DNA of 17,568 nt, taken from Pelagihabitans sp037969055. Lineage in GTDB: Bacteria > Bacteroidota > Bacteroidia > Flavobacteriales > Flavobacteriaceae. The notes beneath the pieces were generated by a model. It ran no database searches, was not told the DNA's origin, and was given only the letters and a program-made list of their open reading frames with translations. A program made the translations under genes and the position numbers. The stretch spans positions 1-17,568 of the forward strand of contig JBBKWR010000003.1 of assembly GCA_037969055.1 (NCBI GenBank). The letters are read 5' to 3'. This document shows, piece by piece, positions 7,359-14,471 of the stretch. How positions within the stretch are numbered: position 1 is the stretch's first letter; each line of letters starts with the position of its first letter.

Positions 7359-8138
7359 ATGGCAAAAAAAGCAGAAGCGACGGTAGAAGACAAGTTAAGG
7401 GCATTGTACGATTTGCAATTAATAGATTCTAGGGTTGACGAAATCCGTAACGTACGTGGGGAACTTCCTTTGGAAGTGGAGGATTTGGAAGACGAAGTTT
7501 TGGGTCTTAAAACGAGAATGGACAAACTTAAGACCGATGTCGAGACCGTGAATTTCGAAATTACCGCAAAGAAGAATCTGATCGATGAGGCAAAGGTCTT
7601 GATCAAAAAATATACCGAACAGCAAAAAAATGTGCGGAACAGCAGGGAATTTAATTCCATTAGCAAAGAATTGGAATTCCAGGAACTTGAAATTCAGTTG
7701 GCCGAAAAGAACATCAAGGAATTCAAAGTACAGATAGAGCAGAAAAAAGAGGTGATCTCCGAAACAAAGGAAAGGTTGTCGGAAAGGGAATCACACTTAA
7801 AACATAAAAAAGGAGAGTTGAACGCCATCTTGGCCGAGACCGAGAAAGAGGAAAAAGCACTTTTGGCCCAATCGGCCAAATTCCAAAAAGGCATCGACGA
7901 TCGATTGGTAAAGGCTTACGCGCGAATCCGCACCAACGTTAAGAACGGCCTCGCCGTAGTGCCAATTGAAAGAGGGGCCTCTGGAGGGTCATTTTTTACG
8001 ATACCGCCACAGGTTCAGGTAGAGATCGCTTCAAGGAAAAAAATAATTACCGATGAGCACAGTGGACGAATACTGGTCGATCCAGCGCTCGCAGAGGAAG
8101 AGCAGGCAAAAATGCATGCCATGTTCACGAATTTGTAG
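7359..8138 (+). CDS. C4-type zinc-ribbon family coiled-coil protein lacking the zinc ligands
   Basis: 259 residues. An N-terminal long alpha-helical hairpin or coiled coil rich in Lys and Glu (about 10-180) is followed by a compact C-terminal domain at about 200-240. That domain keeps the framework of the bacterial C4 zinc-ribbon family (GG-F-IPPQ ... KKII ... GRILV). All four positions that carry Cys in typical members are changed: Ser208, Ser211, Asp232 and Ser235. The domain therefore cannot bind zinc in the usual way. Family members have been loosely linked to nucleic-acid binding or to a companion Nif3 protein by gene neighbourhood, and that neighbourhood holds here: the gene begins 2 bp after the Nif3-like stop. 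Function is unknown. A rho-independent terminator follows 23 bp after the stop codon. Confidence 0.88.
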   Translation: MAKKAEATVEDKLRALYDLQLIDSRVDEIRNVRGELPLEVEDLEDEVLGLKTRMDKLKTDVETVNFEITAKKNLIDEAKVLIKKYTEQQKNVRNSREFNSISKELEFQELEIQLAEKNIKEFKVQIEQKKEVISETKERLSERESHLKHKKGELNAILAETEKEEKALLAQSAKFQKGIDDRLVKAYARIRTNVKNGLAVVPIERGASGGSFFTIPPQVQVEIASRKKIITDEHSGRILVDPALAEEEQAKMHAMFTNL

Positions 8139-8161
8139 GAATCACAGCGCATAGAAATTAC

Positions 8162-8192
8162 AAAGCCATCTGAAAAAGATGGCTTTTTTTTT
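8162..8192 (+). terminator. rho-independent terminator after the Nif3/zinc-ribbon operon
   Basis: AGCCATCT (8164-8171), loop GAAAA, AGATGGCT (8177-8184), extended by A-T pairs and followed by an uninterrupted T tract to 8192. On the minus strand it lies about 40 bp after the kmo stop but is followed only by TTTG, so it probably acts mainly on the plus strand and may also slow minus-strand transcription. Confidence 0.92.
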
Positions 8193-8225
8193 GCATTAAG
8201 CATAATGAATTGCAAACTGGATCTC

Positions 8226-9566
8226 TTACAACAACGCAAGTATCTTGTTCTCCACCTCAATACTGTCCCACTTATGTGCTATTTCCGGAATTTGCATCAC
8301 CTTTTTCATGATTTCCTCTTGTGCATTTCCGTAGGCCAGGGCCTCTACATAGGGCCGATCCGAGAAAGTGACACGGGAATAGACCGGCACCCACTTATCC
8401 GGATATTTTGAGGCAAAATGTTTTTCGATTTTCTTTTGGAGCAAGAAGTTGGGATCGGCGGTCTTGCTGCTCATCTCCATAAAATTGCGGTAACTGAGTT
8501 CTGAGATGGCATCCGCGTTGGGTTTTCGATCTTTTTGATATTCCTGAAAAATGACTTCCCACGCGTCACCATGCTTTTTGCAAAGCTGATTTAAAACAAA
8601 GATGTCTTCAAAACCGGCATTCAGCCCCTGGCCATAGAAGGGTACAACGGCATGAGCGGAGTCGCCCACCAACGCAACCTTATCCCAGTAGGACCATGGA
8701 AAGCACTTCATGGTGACCATCGCACTGGTGGGATTTTTAAAAAAATCGATCATGAGATTGTCCATGACCTGCATTACGTTAGGGAAATATTTGGTGAAAA
8801 AAGCTACGGCTTTTTCTTGGGTATTGATGCTTTCAAAGGAAACCGCTCCATCAAATGGCATGAACAGGGTACAGGTAAAGCTTCCATCAAGATTCGGCAT
8901 GGCAATAAGCATGAAATTGCCGCGCGGCCAAATGTGAAAAGAATGCTTGTCGAGTTTGTGGCTCCCATCGGCATTCGCCGGTATGGTCAATTCTTTATAG
9001 CCTACATCGATAAAATCTTGTGAGTAATCAAATCGACTGCGTCTTTGCATTTTATGTCTCACACGGGAAAAGGCGCCGTCGCATCCAAATACCATATCGT
9101 ATTGATATTCTTTCCAGGCCCCTCTTTCAGTATCCCCAGTATAAATTTTGGCCTCGGCGAGGCTGATATCCCAAACCTTTTCCTCGAATCGGAAGATACT
9201 CCCGGCCTTTTCGGCCAAATCGATCATTTTTCGATTTAGTACCCCACGGGAAATAGACCATATCGCTTCCCCTTCCTTCCCATATTTCTGGTAATATTCG
9301 GGCTGGCCAATAACGTGCATCGCCCGCTTATCCAAAGGGATGGCAATTTTTTTGATGTCTTCCTCGATCCCTACTTCCCTTAAAGCTTTCCACCCACGAT
9401 CGCTCATGGCCAAATTAATGGAACGGCCCGAAAATTCAATATTTCTGATATCCGGCCTTCGGTCATAGACCGTGACTAGGTGTCCCAAGCGCTTCAAATA
9501 AATGGCGAGTAGGGAGCCAACCAAACCTGAACCGATAATTGCAATGTTCCTTGGTTTTTGTTTCAT
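8226..9566 (-). CDS. kmo: kynurenine 3-monooxygenase
   Basis: FAD- and NADPH-dependent hydroxylation of L-kynurenine to 3-hydroxykynurenine, a step of tryptophan breakdown toward quinolinate and NAD. 446 residues. The FAD-binding Rossmann motif GSGLVG is at 12-17 with YDRR following strand 2. The KMO signature GRSINLAMS is at 47-55, with Arg48 in a conserved position. The DG motif (FGCDGAFSRVR) lies at about 160-170 and the second FAD motif GDSAHAVVPFYGQG at 301-314. The GRSINLA and PFYGQGLNAGFED stretches distinguish KMO from other class A flavin hydroxylases. The ATG at 9566 begins two residues before the conserved N-terminal strand. It has its own promoter. The next pathway enzyme, KynU, is encoded about 3 kb away on the same strand; kynurenine formamidase, 3-hydroxyanthranilate dioxygenase and tryptophan dioxygenase are not in the window. 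Confidence 0.95.
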   Translation of the reverse strand: MKQKPRNIAIIGSGLVGSLLAIYLKRLGHLVTVYDRRPDIRNIEFSGRSINLAMSDRGWKALREVGIEEDIKKIAIPLDKRAMHVIGQPEYYQKYGKEGEAIWSISRGVLNRKMIDLAEKAGSIFRFEEKVWDISLAEAKIYTGDTERGAWKEYQYDMVFGCDGAFSRVRHKMQRRSRFDYSQDFIDVGYKELTIPANADGSHKLDKHSFHIWPRGNFMLIAMPNLDGSFTCTLFMPFDGAVSFESINTQEKAVAFFTKYFPNVMQVMDNLMIDFFKNPTSAMVTMKCFPWSYWDKVALVGDSAHAVVPFYGQGLNAGFEDIFVLNQLCKKHGDAWEVIFQEYQKDRKPNADAISELSYRNFMEMSSKTADPNFLLQKKIEKHFASKYPDKWVPVYSRVTFSDRPYVEALAYGNAQEEIMKKVMQIPEIAHKWDSIEVENKILALL

Positions 9567-9600
9567 AGATGAAATCCGAGCTCCCTAAAAAAATAAAGGG

Positions 9601-9608
9601 CAAAGTTA
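9601..9608 (-). promoter_or_regulatory. -7 promoter element of kmo
   Basis: Read on the minus strand this is TAACTTTG, an exact match to TAnnTTTG, 34 bp before the kmo ATG. The -33 box is not evident. Confidence 0.45.
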
Positions 9609-9768
9609 CTAAAATTGATAATGGTCCGCACGAACCCCTCTAAACCTACATAAATATAGCGCGAGCTGGCTAATTTAATGTTTTTTTAACACCATACAAT
9701 AATCTACATTGCCCTCCTTTCACGTATATATTATGAATTTTCCGCTACGGCGTCTATATATATCCAAG
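9609..9768. other. gene-free part of the 298-bp kmo-clpP interval
   Basis: Between kmo and clpP there is no credible coding frame: plus- and minus-strand frames are short and interrupted. The segment is AT-rich, with a T7 run at 9681-9687 and alternating TA stretches near 9725-9733 and 9755-9762. I see no tRNA, riboswitch or repeat in it. Its right end carries a strong hairpin, listed separately. Confidence 0.6.
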
Positions 9769-9804
9769 AAAGTCCTTCACATTAGGTTTGTGAAGGACTT
9801 TTTA
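9769..9804. terminator. strong bidirectional hairpin terminator downstream of clpP
   Basis: AAAGTCCTTCACA (9769-9781) pairs perfectly with TGTGAAGGACTTT (9789-9801), a 13-bp stem with a 7-nt loop. It lies about 64 bp after the clpP stop. On the minus strand the stem is followed by TTTCTT-like sequence; on the plus strand by TTTATTTG, which is the better U tract although no plus-strand gene ends here. Confidence 0.8.
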
Positions 9805-9864
9805 TTTGTTCTAATTTGATATGCTAAATGATAAGAATAAGATAGCGTAACGCCGCTCGAATAA

Positions 9865-10413
9865 TTATTTCAATATGCCATCCACAATCCCGTATTTAAC
9901 GGATTCTTCGGCACTCATCCAATAATCCCTGTCGAAATCCCTAAGTACCTTTTCATATTTCTGGCCGCAATTTTCGGCAAGAAGCTTGGCGCTCAGTTCC
10001 TTCGTCTTGATAATCTCTCTGGCCTGAATCTCAATATTGGAAGCTTGCCCCCTTGCCCCACCACTGGGTTGGTGGATCATCACCTGTGCGTGCGGCTGGA
10101 TAAAACGTTTTCCTTTTTTACCAACGGAAAGTAAGATGGAGCCCATTGATGCGGCCAAGCCGGTACAGATCGTAGAAACGGGGCTCTTCAATGACTTTAT
10201 GGTATCGTACATAGCAAAGCCAGAAGTTACGTAACCCCCAGGGCTATTGATGTACAATTGTATTTCTTTATTGTTTTGCAAATCCAAATACAGCAACCGA
10301 TCGATCACATGCTTGGCGGAATCATCATCGACCATGCCCCAAAGGAACACTTTGCGTTCTTCCAACATCTTTTCATCAATGGCTTCTTGTATCTTACCTT
10401 TTTTCGAACTCAT
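9865..10413 (-). CDS. clpP: ATP-dependent Clp protease proteolytic subunit (solitary)
   Basis: Self-compartmentalising serine protease that forms a tetradecameric barrel and degrades substrates unfolded by ClpX or a ClpA/C ATPase. From the ATG at 10413 the protein has 182 residues. The catalytic triad is visible: Ser89 (GLAASMGS), His114 (AQVMIHQPSGG) and Asp163 (DFDRDYWMSAEE). The oligomer loop INSPGG is present. A TTG at 10434 extends the frame by seven residues, but it is the TTG of the -7 promoter element at 10439-10432, so it cannot be the start. The usual neighbours tig and clpX are absent; the gene stands alone and is divergent from a secreted-protein gene. It may be a second ClpP of this genome. 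It lacks the longer N-terminal extension seen in many Bacteroidota ClpPs. Confidence 0.95.
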   Translation of the reverse strand: MSSKKGKIQEAIDEKMLEERKVFLWGMVDDDSAKHVIDRLLYLDLQNNKEIQLYINSPGGYVTSGFAMYDTIKSLKSPVSTICTGLAASMGSILLSVGKKGKRFIQPHAQVMIHQPSGGARGQASNIEIQAREIIKTKELSAKLLAENCGQKYEKVLRDFDRDYWMSAEESVKYGIVDGILK

Positions 10414-10431
10414 TTTTTTCTTTATAAGCGT

Positions 10432-10439
10432 CAAAATTA
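10432..10439 (-). promoter_or_regulatory. -7 promoter element of clpP
   Basis: TAATTTTG on the minus strand matches TAnnTTTG exactly, 18 bp before the ATG at 10413. An AAGAAAAAA stretch lies directly before the ATG in place of a Shine-Dalgarno sequence. Confidence 0.55.
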
Positions 10440-10503
10440 ATCAATTTATCGGGATTTACCAGTCCATTAAAACACCTGTAGCTAAAAAAACTATAAAACC
10501 TGT

Positions 10504-10511
10504 TATCTTTG
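10504..10511 (+). promoter_or_regulatory. -7 promoter element of the secreted-protein gene
   Basis: TATCTTTG matches TAnnTTTG exactly, 15 bp before the ATG at 10527. It is divergent from the clpP promoter, with about 65 bp between the two -7 elements. Confidence 0.55.
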
Positions 10512-10526
10512 GCCAAAACTCAAAAA

Positions 10527-11195
10527 ATGAAAAAATACATATTCATCTTCCTCGCGATCCTCACCATTTCCACTGGTTTCACCTTTATCGGAACGAATGA
10601 AGTCCAAGAGCCCACCATTCTGGAAAAAGTGGCCCGGGCACACGGATTCGATAATTGGCAACATGTGACCGCCTTAAAATTTACCTTTAATGTGGACAGG
10701 GATACCTCCCATTTTGAACGCAGTTGGATCTGGAACCCTAAGACGAACGATATAACTGCCATCAAGAGCGAAGGCAATTTGAAATATAATTGGGCCAATA
10801 TGGACAGTATCGCGAACAAGACCAACAGCTCTTTCATCAACGACAAATACTGGTTTTTGGTCCCCTTCCAGCTCATGTGGGACGCTAAAAACATTACTTA
10901 TAAACTGGCCGCCAAGGCCGAAGCCCCGATCAGCAAAAAAAGCATGCAAAAACTCACCATTGTGTACGGCAATGAAGGAGGCTATACCCCAGGGGACGCT
11001 TATGATCTATACTTTGGCGATGACTATATACTCCGCGAATGGGTATATAGAAAAGGAAATCAAGCCGCAGCATCAGTGGTGACCACTTGGGAAGGATACA
11101 TAGATGTCGGAGGACTTAAAATTGGGACGGTGCATAAGAATGCCGAAGGTAATTTCAAGCTTTCATTTACCAATGTGAAGGTAGATAAAAACTAA
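10527..11195 (+). CDS. secreted protein of unknown function
   Basis: 222 residues from the ATG at 10527. A TTG at 10509 keeps the frame open, but it lies in the -7 promoter element. Residues 1-18 look like a signal peptide (KK, then a hydrophobic run IFIFLAILTISTGF); no lipobox Cys is seen. The mature part is rich in aromatic residues and appears beta-strand-rich: FTFNVDRD, RSWIWNPKTND, INDKYWFLVPFQLMWD, LYFGDDYILREWVYRKG, TTWEGYIDVGGLKIGTVH. The pattern of strands with a closing 'x-W-E-x-Y' and 'G-L-K-I' segment recalls LolA-like or outer-membrane lipoprotein-sorting-type beta sheets common in Bacteroidota, but I do not recognise a named family with certainty. Location is probably the periplasm. 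Its stop overlaps the stop of the convergent MFS gene by 4 bp. Confidence 0.85.
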   Translation: MKKYIFIFLAILTISTGFTFIGTNEVQEPTILEKVARAHGFDNWQHVTALKFTFNVDRDTSHFERSWIWNPKTNDITAIKSEGNLKYNWANMDSIANKTNSSFINDKYWFLVPFQLMWDAKNITYKLAAKAEAPISKKSMQKLTIVYGNEGGYTPGDAYDLYFGDDYILREWVYRKGNQAAASVVTTWEGYIDVGGLKIGTVHKNAEGNFKLSFTNVKVDKN

Positions 11196-12340
11196 TTTTT
11201 TTTACGCCCTAATAAGGTCGTAGCGAACAGCACGAGAACGGCGCAGCCGAGCAAAACCAAAAAGCTGGCGACCAAGGAAGATTCCTCGGCCAAAAAACCT
11301 AAAATAGGTGGGGCCACCAAAAAACCTGCGTAACCGGTACCGGCAATGAAGGCGACTCCCTGGGAAGATTCGACGCCCTTGACGTTTCCTCCGATCCGGA
11401 ACAACTCTGGGATAATAACAGAAAATCCCAATCCTATGCATGCGAAACCACAGATGGCTAGAATGGTATTCGTACTCAGTACGGCCAAATAGCCCAAGAT
11501 GGCGATCGAGATCCCCAAGGCAACAATTTTAACGGAGCCAATCTTTTGGCTGATACCATCCCCTAAAAACCTGCCTAGCGTCATCGTGGTGGAGAACGCT
11601 AGAAAACCGGCGCCCCATAATGTTTCCGGAGCCAAGCTTATTTCTTTTAGATAAAGCCCGCTCCAGTCAACAATGGCACCTTCACCGCCCATCACTACGA
11701 AAGAAACCATCCCAATGATAAAAAGTGGTTTAAAAAGTTTTAAACTAAAAGGTTCCTTTTCTACAGGCGCCGCTACGATGTGAAAATAATTTTTGTAAAG
11801 GGAGTAATTGATGAGCAAGACCAAGACCACGACGATTCCCATATGCAGGGCGGGATTGTCCAAAATGAGGATTAAAAAAATGCCCAGCCCGGCCAACACG
11901 CCTCCTAAACTAAAAAAGCCGTGGGCGGCCGACATAAAATTTTGTTTGTCCTCTTTCTCCAATTCCGTTACCAAGGTATTCATCGAAATGTCGGTAAGAC
12001 CATTTGAAGCCCCAAATAAGAACAGTGCTGCCATCAGCATATAATAATTGGGAGCGAGCAGCGGCAATAAAGCGGCCACACTGCTCAATAGCACCCCGTA
12101 CCAAGTTGCCCTACCTACCCCTATCCTATTGATGATCTTTGCCGCAACTGGAAAAACCGTAAACACCCCTAGCGCGAGAAAAAAAATCGCGATGCCCAAC
12201 TGTGATTTGTCTATGCCGAGATTTTCTTTGACGGTAGGAATATAGATGGCCCATGTTCCGAACCAAATGTTCAGACTTGCAAAGACCCATGCGGGTGCAA
12301 AATACCGGGGATTGCTAAGAATGAGTAAAAGGGATTTCAT
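11192..12340 (-). CDS. MFS transporter, YbjJ-like
   Basis: 382 residues, very hydrophobic, with about 12 predicted transmembrane helices in two halves, so an inner-membrane secondary transporter. After helix 4 it carries GASNGLTDISMNTLVTELEK and SAAHGFFSLGGVLAG. This G-x3-D-x2-MN and H-G-F-FSLGG pattern is typical of the YbjJ group of the major facilitator superfamily. A GRFLGDGISQKIG loop in the second half corresponds to the MFS motif between helices 8 and 9. The substrate is unknown; the group is annotated broadly as sugar or drug efflux without firm evidence. The ATG at 12340 is the only possible start, because an in-frame stop lies in the octanucleotide repeat just upstream. The gene lies between the kynU and kmo loci on the same strand, but nothing shows that it moves kynurenines. 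Confidence 0.9.
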   Translation of the reverse strand: MKSLLLILSNPRYFAPAWVFASLNIWFGTWAIYIPTVKENLGIDKSQLGIAIFFLALGVFTVFPVAAKIINRIGVGRATWYGVLLSSVAALLPLLAPNYYMLMAALFLFGASNGLTDISMNTLVTELEKEDKQNFMSAAHGFFSLGGVLAGLGIFLILILDNPALHMGIVVVLVLLINYSLYKNYFHIVAAPVEKEPFSLKLFKPLFIIGMVSFVVMGGEGAIVDWSGLYLKEISLAPETLWGAGFLAFSTTMTLGRFLGDGISQKIGSVKIVALGISIAILGYLAVLSTNTILAICGFACIGLGFSVIIPELFRIGGNVKGVESSQGVAFIAGTGYAGFLVAPPILGFLAEESSLVASFLVLLGCAVLVLFATTLLGRKKN

Positions 12341-12345
12341 CTTTT

Positions 12346-12398
12346 GGTTATTGGGTTATTGGGTTATTGGGTTATTGGGTTATTGGGTTATTGGGTTA
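12346..12398 (-). repeat. octanucleotide tandem repeat in the 5' leader of the MFS gene
   Basis: Six perfect consecutive copies of GGTTATTG on the plus strand (12346-12393) plus a partial GGTTA, i.e. CAATAACC units in the sense of the MFS gene. It ends 5 bp before the MFS start codon. There is no interruption or mismatch between copies, which suggests a young or unstable array. Confidence 0.97.
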
Positions 12399-12428
12399 AA
12401 AAATACCCTTAAATCATGAAGAATCAAA
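12398..12428 (-). promoter_or_regulatory. predicted promoter of the MFS gene
   Basis: On the minus strand TTTG (12428-12425), then exactly 19 bp, then TATTTTTT (12405-12398). This is the Bacteroidota -33/-7 arrangement TTTG-N19-TAnnTTTG with one mismatch, at the last base. The transcription start would fall at about 12391-12394, inside the octanucleotide array, so the leader would consist almost wholly of repeat. Confidence 0.5.
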
Positions 12429-12549
12429 CTAATGGGTAATCGCAACATATTATGGGAATCAAATTGGAAAACACGCGCAATAAAAATTTACATGCTTAAA
12501 ACTGAGCGGCGAATATACGCGGCAAATAACAGAGTAACGCAATAACCAA

Positions 12550-13821
12550 CTAACTTTTTTGCAAAATACCATGTTTCAAGATCTGCCCAAATCGGTACAT
12601 GTCTTCATAAGAACAATAAAATGGTGCCGGTGCCAGCCGTATAACGTTCGGCTCCCGCCAATCGGTAATGACCCCTTGGTCCATGAGAAAATTAAAAATG
12701 GACTTCCCCTGCCCATGGAGGAACACAGATAATTGACAGCCCCGTTCTTGGGGGGTGATGATCTCGAACGAGGCATCGACTTGCCCATCAATTTCGTTCA
12801 GCACAAATTCCAAGTAGGCGACAATTTTGTCCCGTTTTGCGATTAACGCATCCATGCCCACCTCATCGAACATTTCCAAAGAGGCCAAATAGGGGGCAAC
12901 AGATAGTACAGGGATATTACTGATCTGCCAGGCATCGGCATTTCCCATCGGTTCGAATTCGGGTTTCATCAGAAACCGGGTATCTTTTTGGGTCCCCCAC
13001 CATCCTTCAAAGCGGGGTAGATCTTTTTTACCCAAATGCCTTTGATGTATAAAAATTCCTGAGGCATTGCCTGGTCCACTGTTCATATATTTGTAGCTGC
13101 ACCACGCGGCAAAATCTGCTCCCCAATCATGTAATTTCAGCGCCACGTTGCCCACAGCGTGTGCCAAGTCCCACCCCACATTGGCACCAACCGCCTTTCC
13201 CGCTGCGGTTATCCTTTGCATGTCGAACACTTGTCCATTATAATAATTCACGCCCCCAATGAGTACCAAAGCAAGTTCCTCTCCTATTTCTTTAATTTTG
13301 GCCAATACATCTTCTGTACGCCAATAATGTTCCCCAGGCCTTTTTTTTAGTTCCACAATGGTGCGGTTGGGATCCAATCCATGAAAACGAACTTGGCTGT
13401 GGAACATATATTGGTCAGAAGGAAATGCCTTTTCTTCGCAGAGTATTTTATACCTTTTTTTTGTGGGTCGGTAAAAGGAAACCATCAAGAGATGCAGGTT
13501 AACGGTAAGGGAATTCATAACGGTCACCTCTTCGGTAAGTGACCCGACCACTTTGGCCAATGGGGCCGCCAATTGTTCGTGGTAATCCCACCAGGGCTTT
13601 TTGGCATAAAAATGCCCTTCGACAGCCAGATCCTTCCAGTCGGTCATGACCTCATCCACAAATTTTTGGGTTCGCTTTGGTTGCAGGCCTAATGAATTTC
13701 CGGTGAAGTATATGACCTGTTTCCCATTCACCTTAGGAAAATGAAATTCTTTCCGATACTGTTGCAACGGATCTTCCCGATCCAGTTTTTGGGCATATGC
13801 GAGGGTATTATGGAAGGGCAT
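12550..13821 (-). CDS. kynU: kynureninase
   Basis: PLP-dependent hydrolysis of 3-hydroxykynurenine to 3-hydroxyanthranilate and alanine (and kynurenine to anthranilate), the step after Kmo. 423 residues from the ATG at 13821, the usual family length. Seen in order: the N-terminal REDPLQQYRKEFHFP and YFTGNSLGLQP (about residues 10-50), WDLAHAVGN at 217-225 with Asp218 and His221 near the cofactor, and the PLP-binding Lys244 in CSYKYMNSGPG. The C-terminal substrate-site region has a GWWG segment and VIRLAPAPFY. The frame stays open upstream for 36 more codons to a TTG at 13929. That extension has no family resemblance and contains the promoter element at 13843-13836, so 13821 is chosen. The upstream neighbour is a GNAT gene on the same strand. 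Confidence 0.96.
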   Translation of the reverse strand: MPFHNTLAYAQKLDREDPLQQYRKEFHFPKVNGKQVIYFTGNSLGLQPKRTQKFVDEVMTDWKDLAVEGHFYAKKPWWDYHEQLAAPLAKVVGSLTEEVTVMNSLTVNLHLLMVSFYRPTKKRYKILCEEKAFPSDQYMFHSQVRFHGLDPNRTIVELKKRPGEHYWRTEDVLAKIKEIGEELALVLIGGVNYYNGQVFDMQRITAAGKAVGANVGWDLAHAVGNVALKLHDWGADFAAWCSYKYMNSGPGNASGIFIHQRHLGKKDLPRFEGWWGTQKDTRFLMKPEFEPMGNADAWQISNIPVLSVAPYLASLEMFDEVGMDALIAKRDKIVAYLEFVLNEIDGQVDASFEIITPQERGCQLSVFLHGQGKSIFNFLMDQGVITDWREPNVIRLAPAPFYCSYEDMYRFGQILKHGILQKS

Positions 13822-13835
13822 AAAATTGTTTTGAT

Positions 13836-13843
13836 CAAAATTA
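13836..13843 (-). promoter_or_regulatory. -7 promoter element of kynU
   Basis: TAATTTTG on the minus strand matches TAnnTTTG exactly, 14 bp before the ATG at 13821. It supports the shorter kynU reading frame. No clear -33 TTTG at the standard distance. Confidence 0.5.
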
Positions 13844-13942
13844 AGGATTAAAGCGCAATGGTTTTTAAAACCTTGGCAGTTTGCCATCTGGTGCGGTATG
13901 GAAAAGCTAATTGAAACAATGTTCGGCAAGCCTATGCCCCCA

Positions 13943-14407
13943 TTACTTTGGCAGCCTCATTTCTATGATGTGTTTTTTAAAACCGTATTTTTCATAGGCC
14001 TTGAGGGCCGGAATATTTTCGTCATAGACGGTGAGCCTTATTTCATCAAGTCCTCTTTTATAGGCCCAATCCTTTAAGACGTCCAAAATTTTGGCATTGA
14101 TGCCCTTGCCCCGAAAATCGGAGCGGGTGAACATAAATCCAAGATAGGCGTAGTCTTTATGATCTAAATAGGGCCTTGCCTGTTTAAACATGGCGTACCC
14201 ACAGGATACAATTTCGGTCCCGACGAGGGCCACCACGACCAAGGCCCTATCCGAATCTATCAATTCATTTAGATCATAGTAATAAACAGGAGCGGGCTTT
14301 ATGGTTACATCAAAGGGCCGTTCGGCTTGTATGACGCCCTGTTCAAATTCAAGCAAGATGGGAAGGTCCTTCCCTGTCGCCTCCCTGATCTTAATGTGTT
14401 CCGTCAT
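13943..14407 (-). CDS. GNAT-family N-acetyltransferase
   Basis: 154 residues, a single GNAT domain that transfers an acyl group from acyl-CoA to an amine. The acetyl-CoA pyrophosphate loop is at about 95-102 (RSDFRGKG, the R/Q-x-x-G-x-G type), after a beta strand ending in AYLGFMF. Motif B is near the C-terminus with ENIPALKAYEKYGFKK, the usual NxxAxxxYxxxGF element. The substrate cannot be read from the sequence. The ATG at 14407 is 64 bp from the divergent O-methyltransferase gene. CAATTTTG at 14426-14419 differs from the -7 consensus at one base. It ends about 120 bp before kynU on the same strand, so read-through into kynU is possible although kynU has its own promoter. Confidence 0.92.
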   Translation of the reverse strand: MTEHIKIREATGKDLPILLEFEQGVIQAERPFDVTIKPAPVYYYDLNELIDSDRALVVVALVGTEIVSCGYAMFKQARPYLDHKDYAYLGFMFTRSDFRGKGINAKILDVLKDWAYKRGLDEIRLTVYDENIPALKAYEKYGFKKHIIEMRLPK

Positions 14408-14471
14408 TATGCTAGGTTCAAAATTGGTTTCAAGGTACTGATATTATGATTATTTTTACGAAAAGCGGCAC

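Noticed and set aside
9733..9819. 28-codon plus-strand frame in the kmo-clpP interval
   Set aside because: It runs through the terminator hairpin, has no initiation signal and no recognisable feature.
13822..13929. 36-residue N-terminal extension of kynureninase from TTG at 13929
   Set aside because: It has no family counterpart and spans the TAnnTTTG element; the ATG at 13821 gives the usual 423-residue protein.
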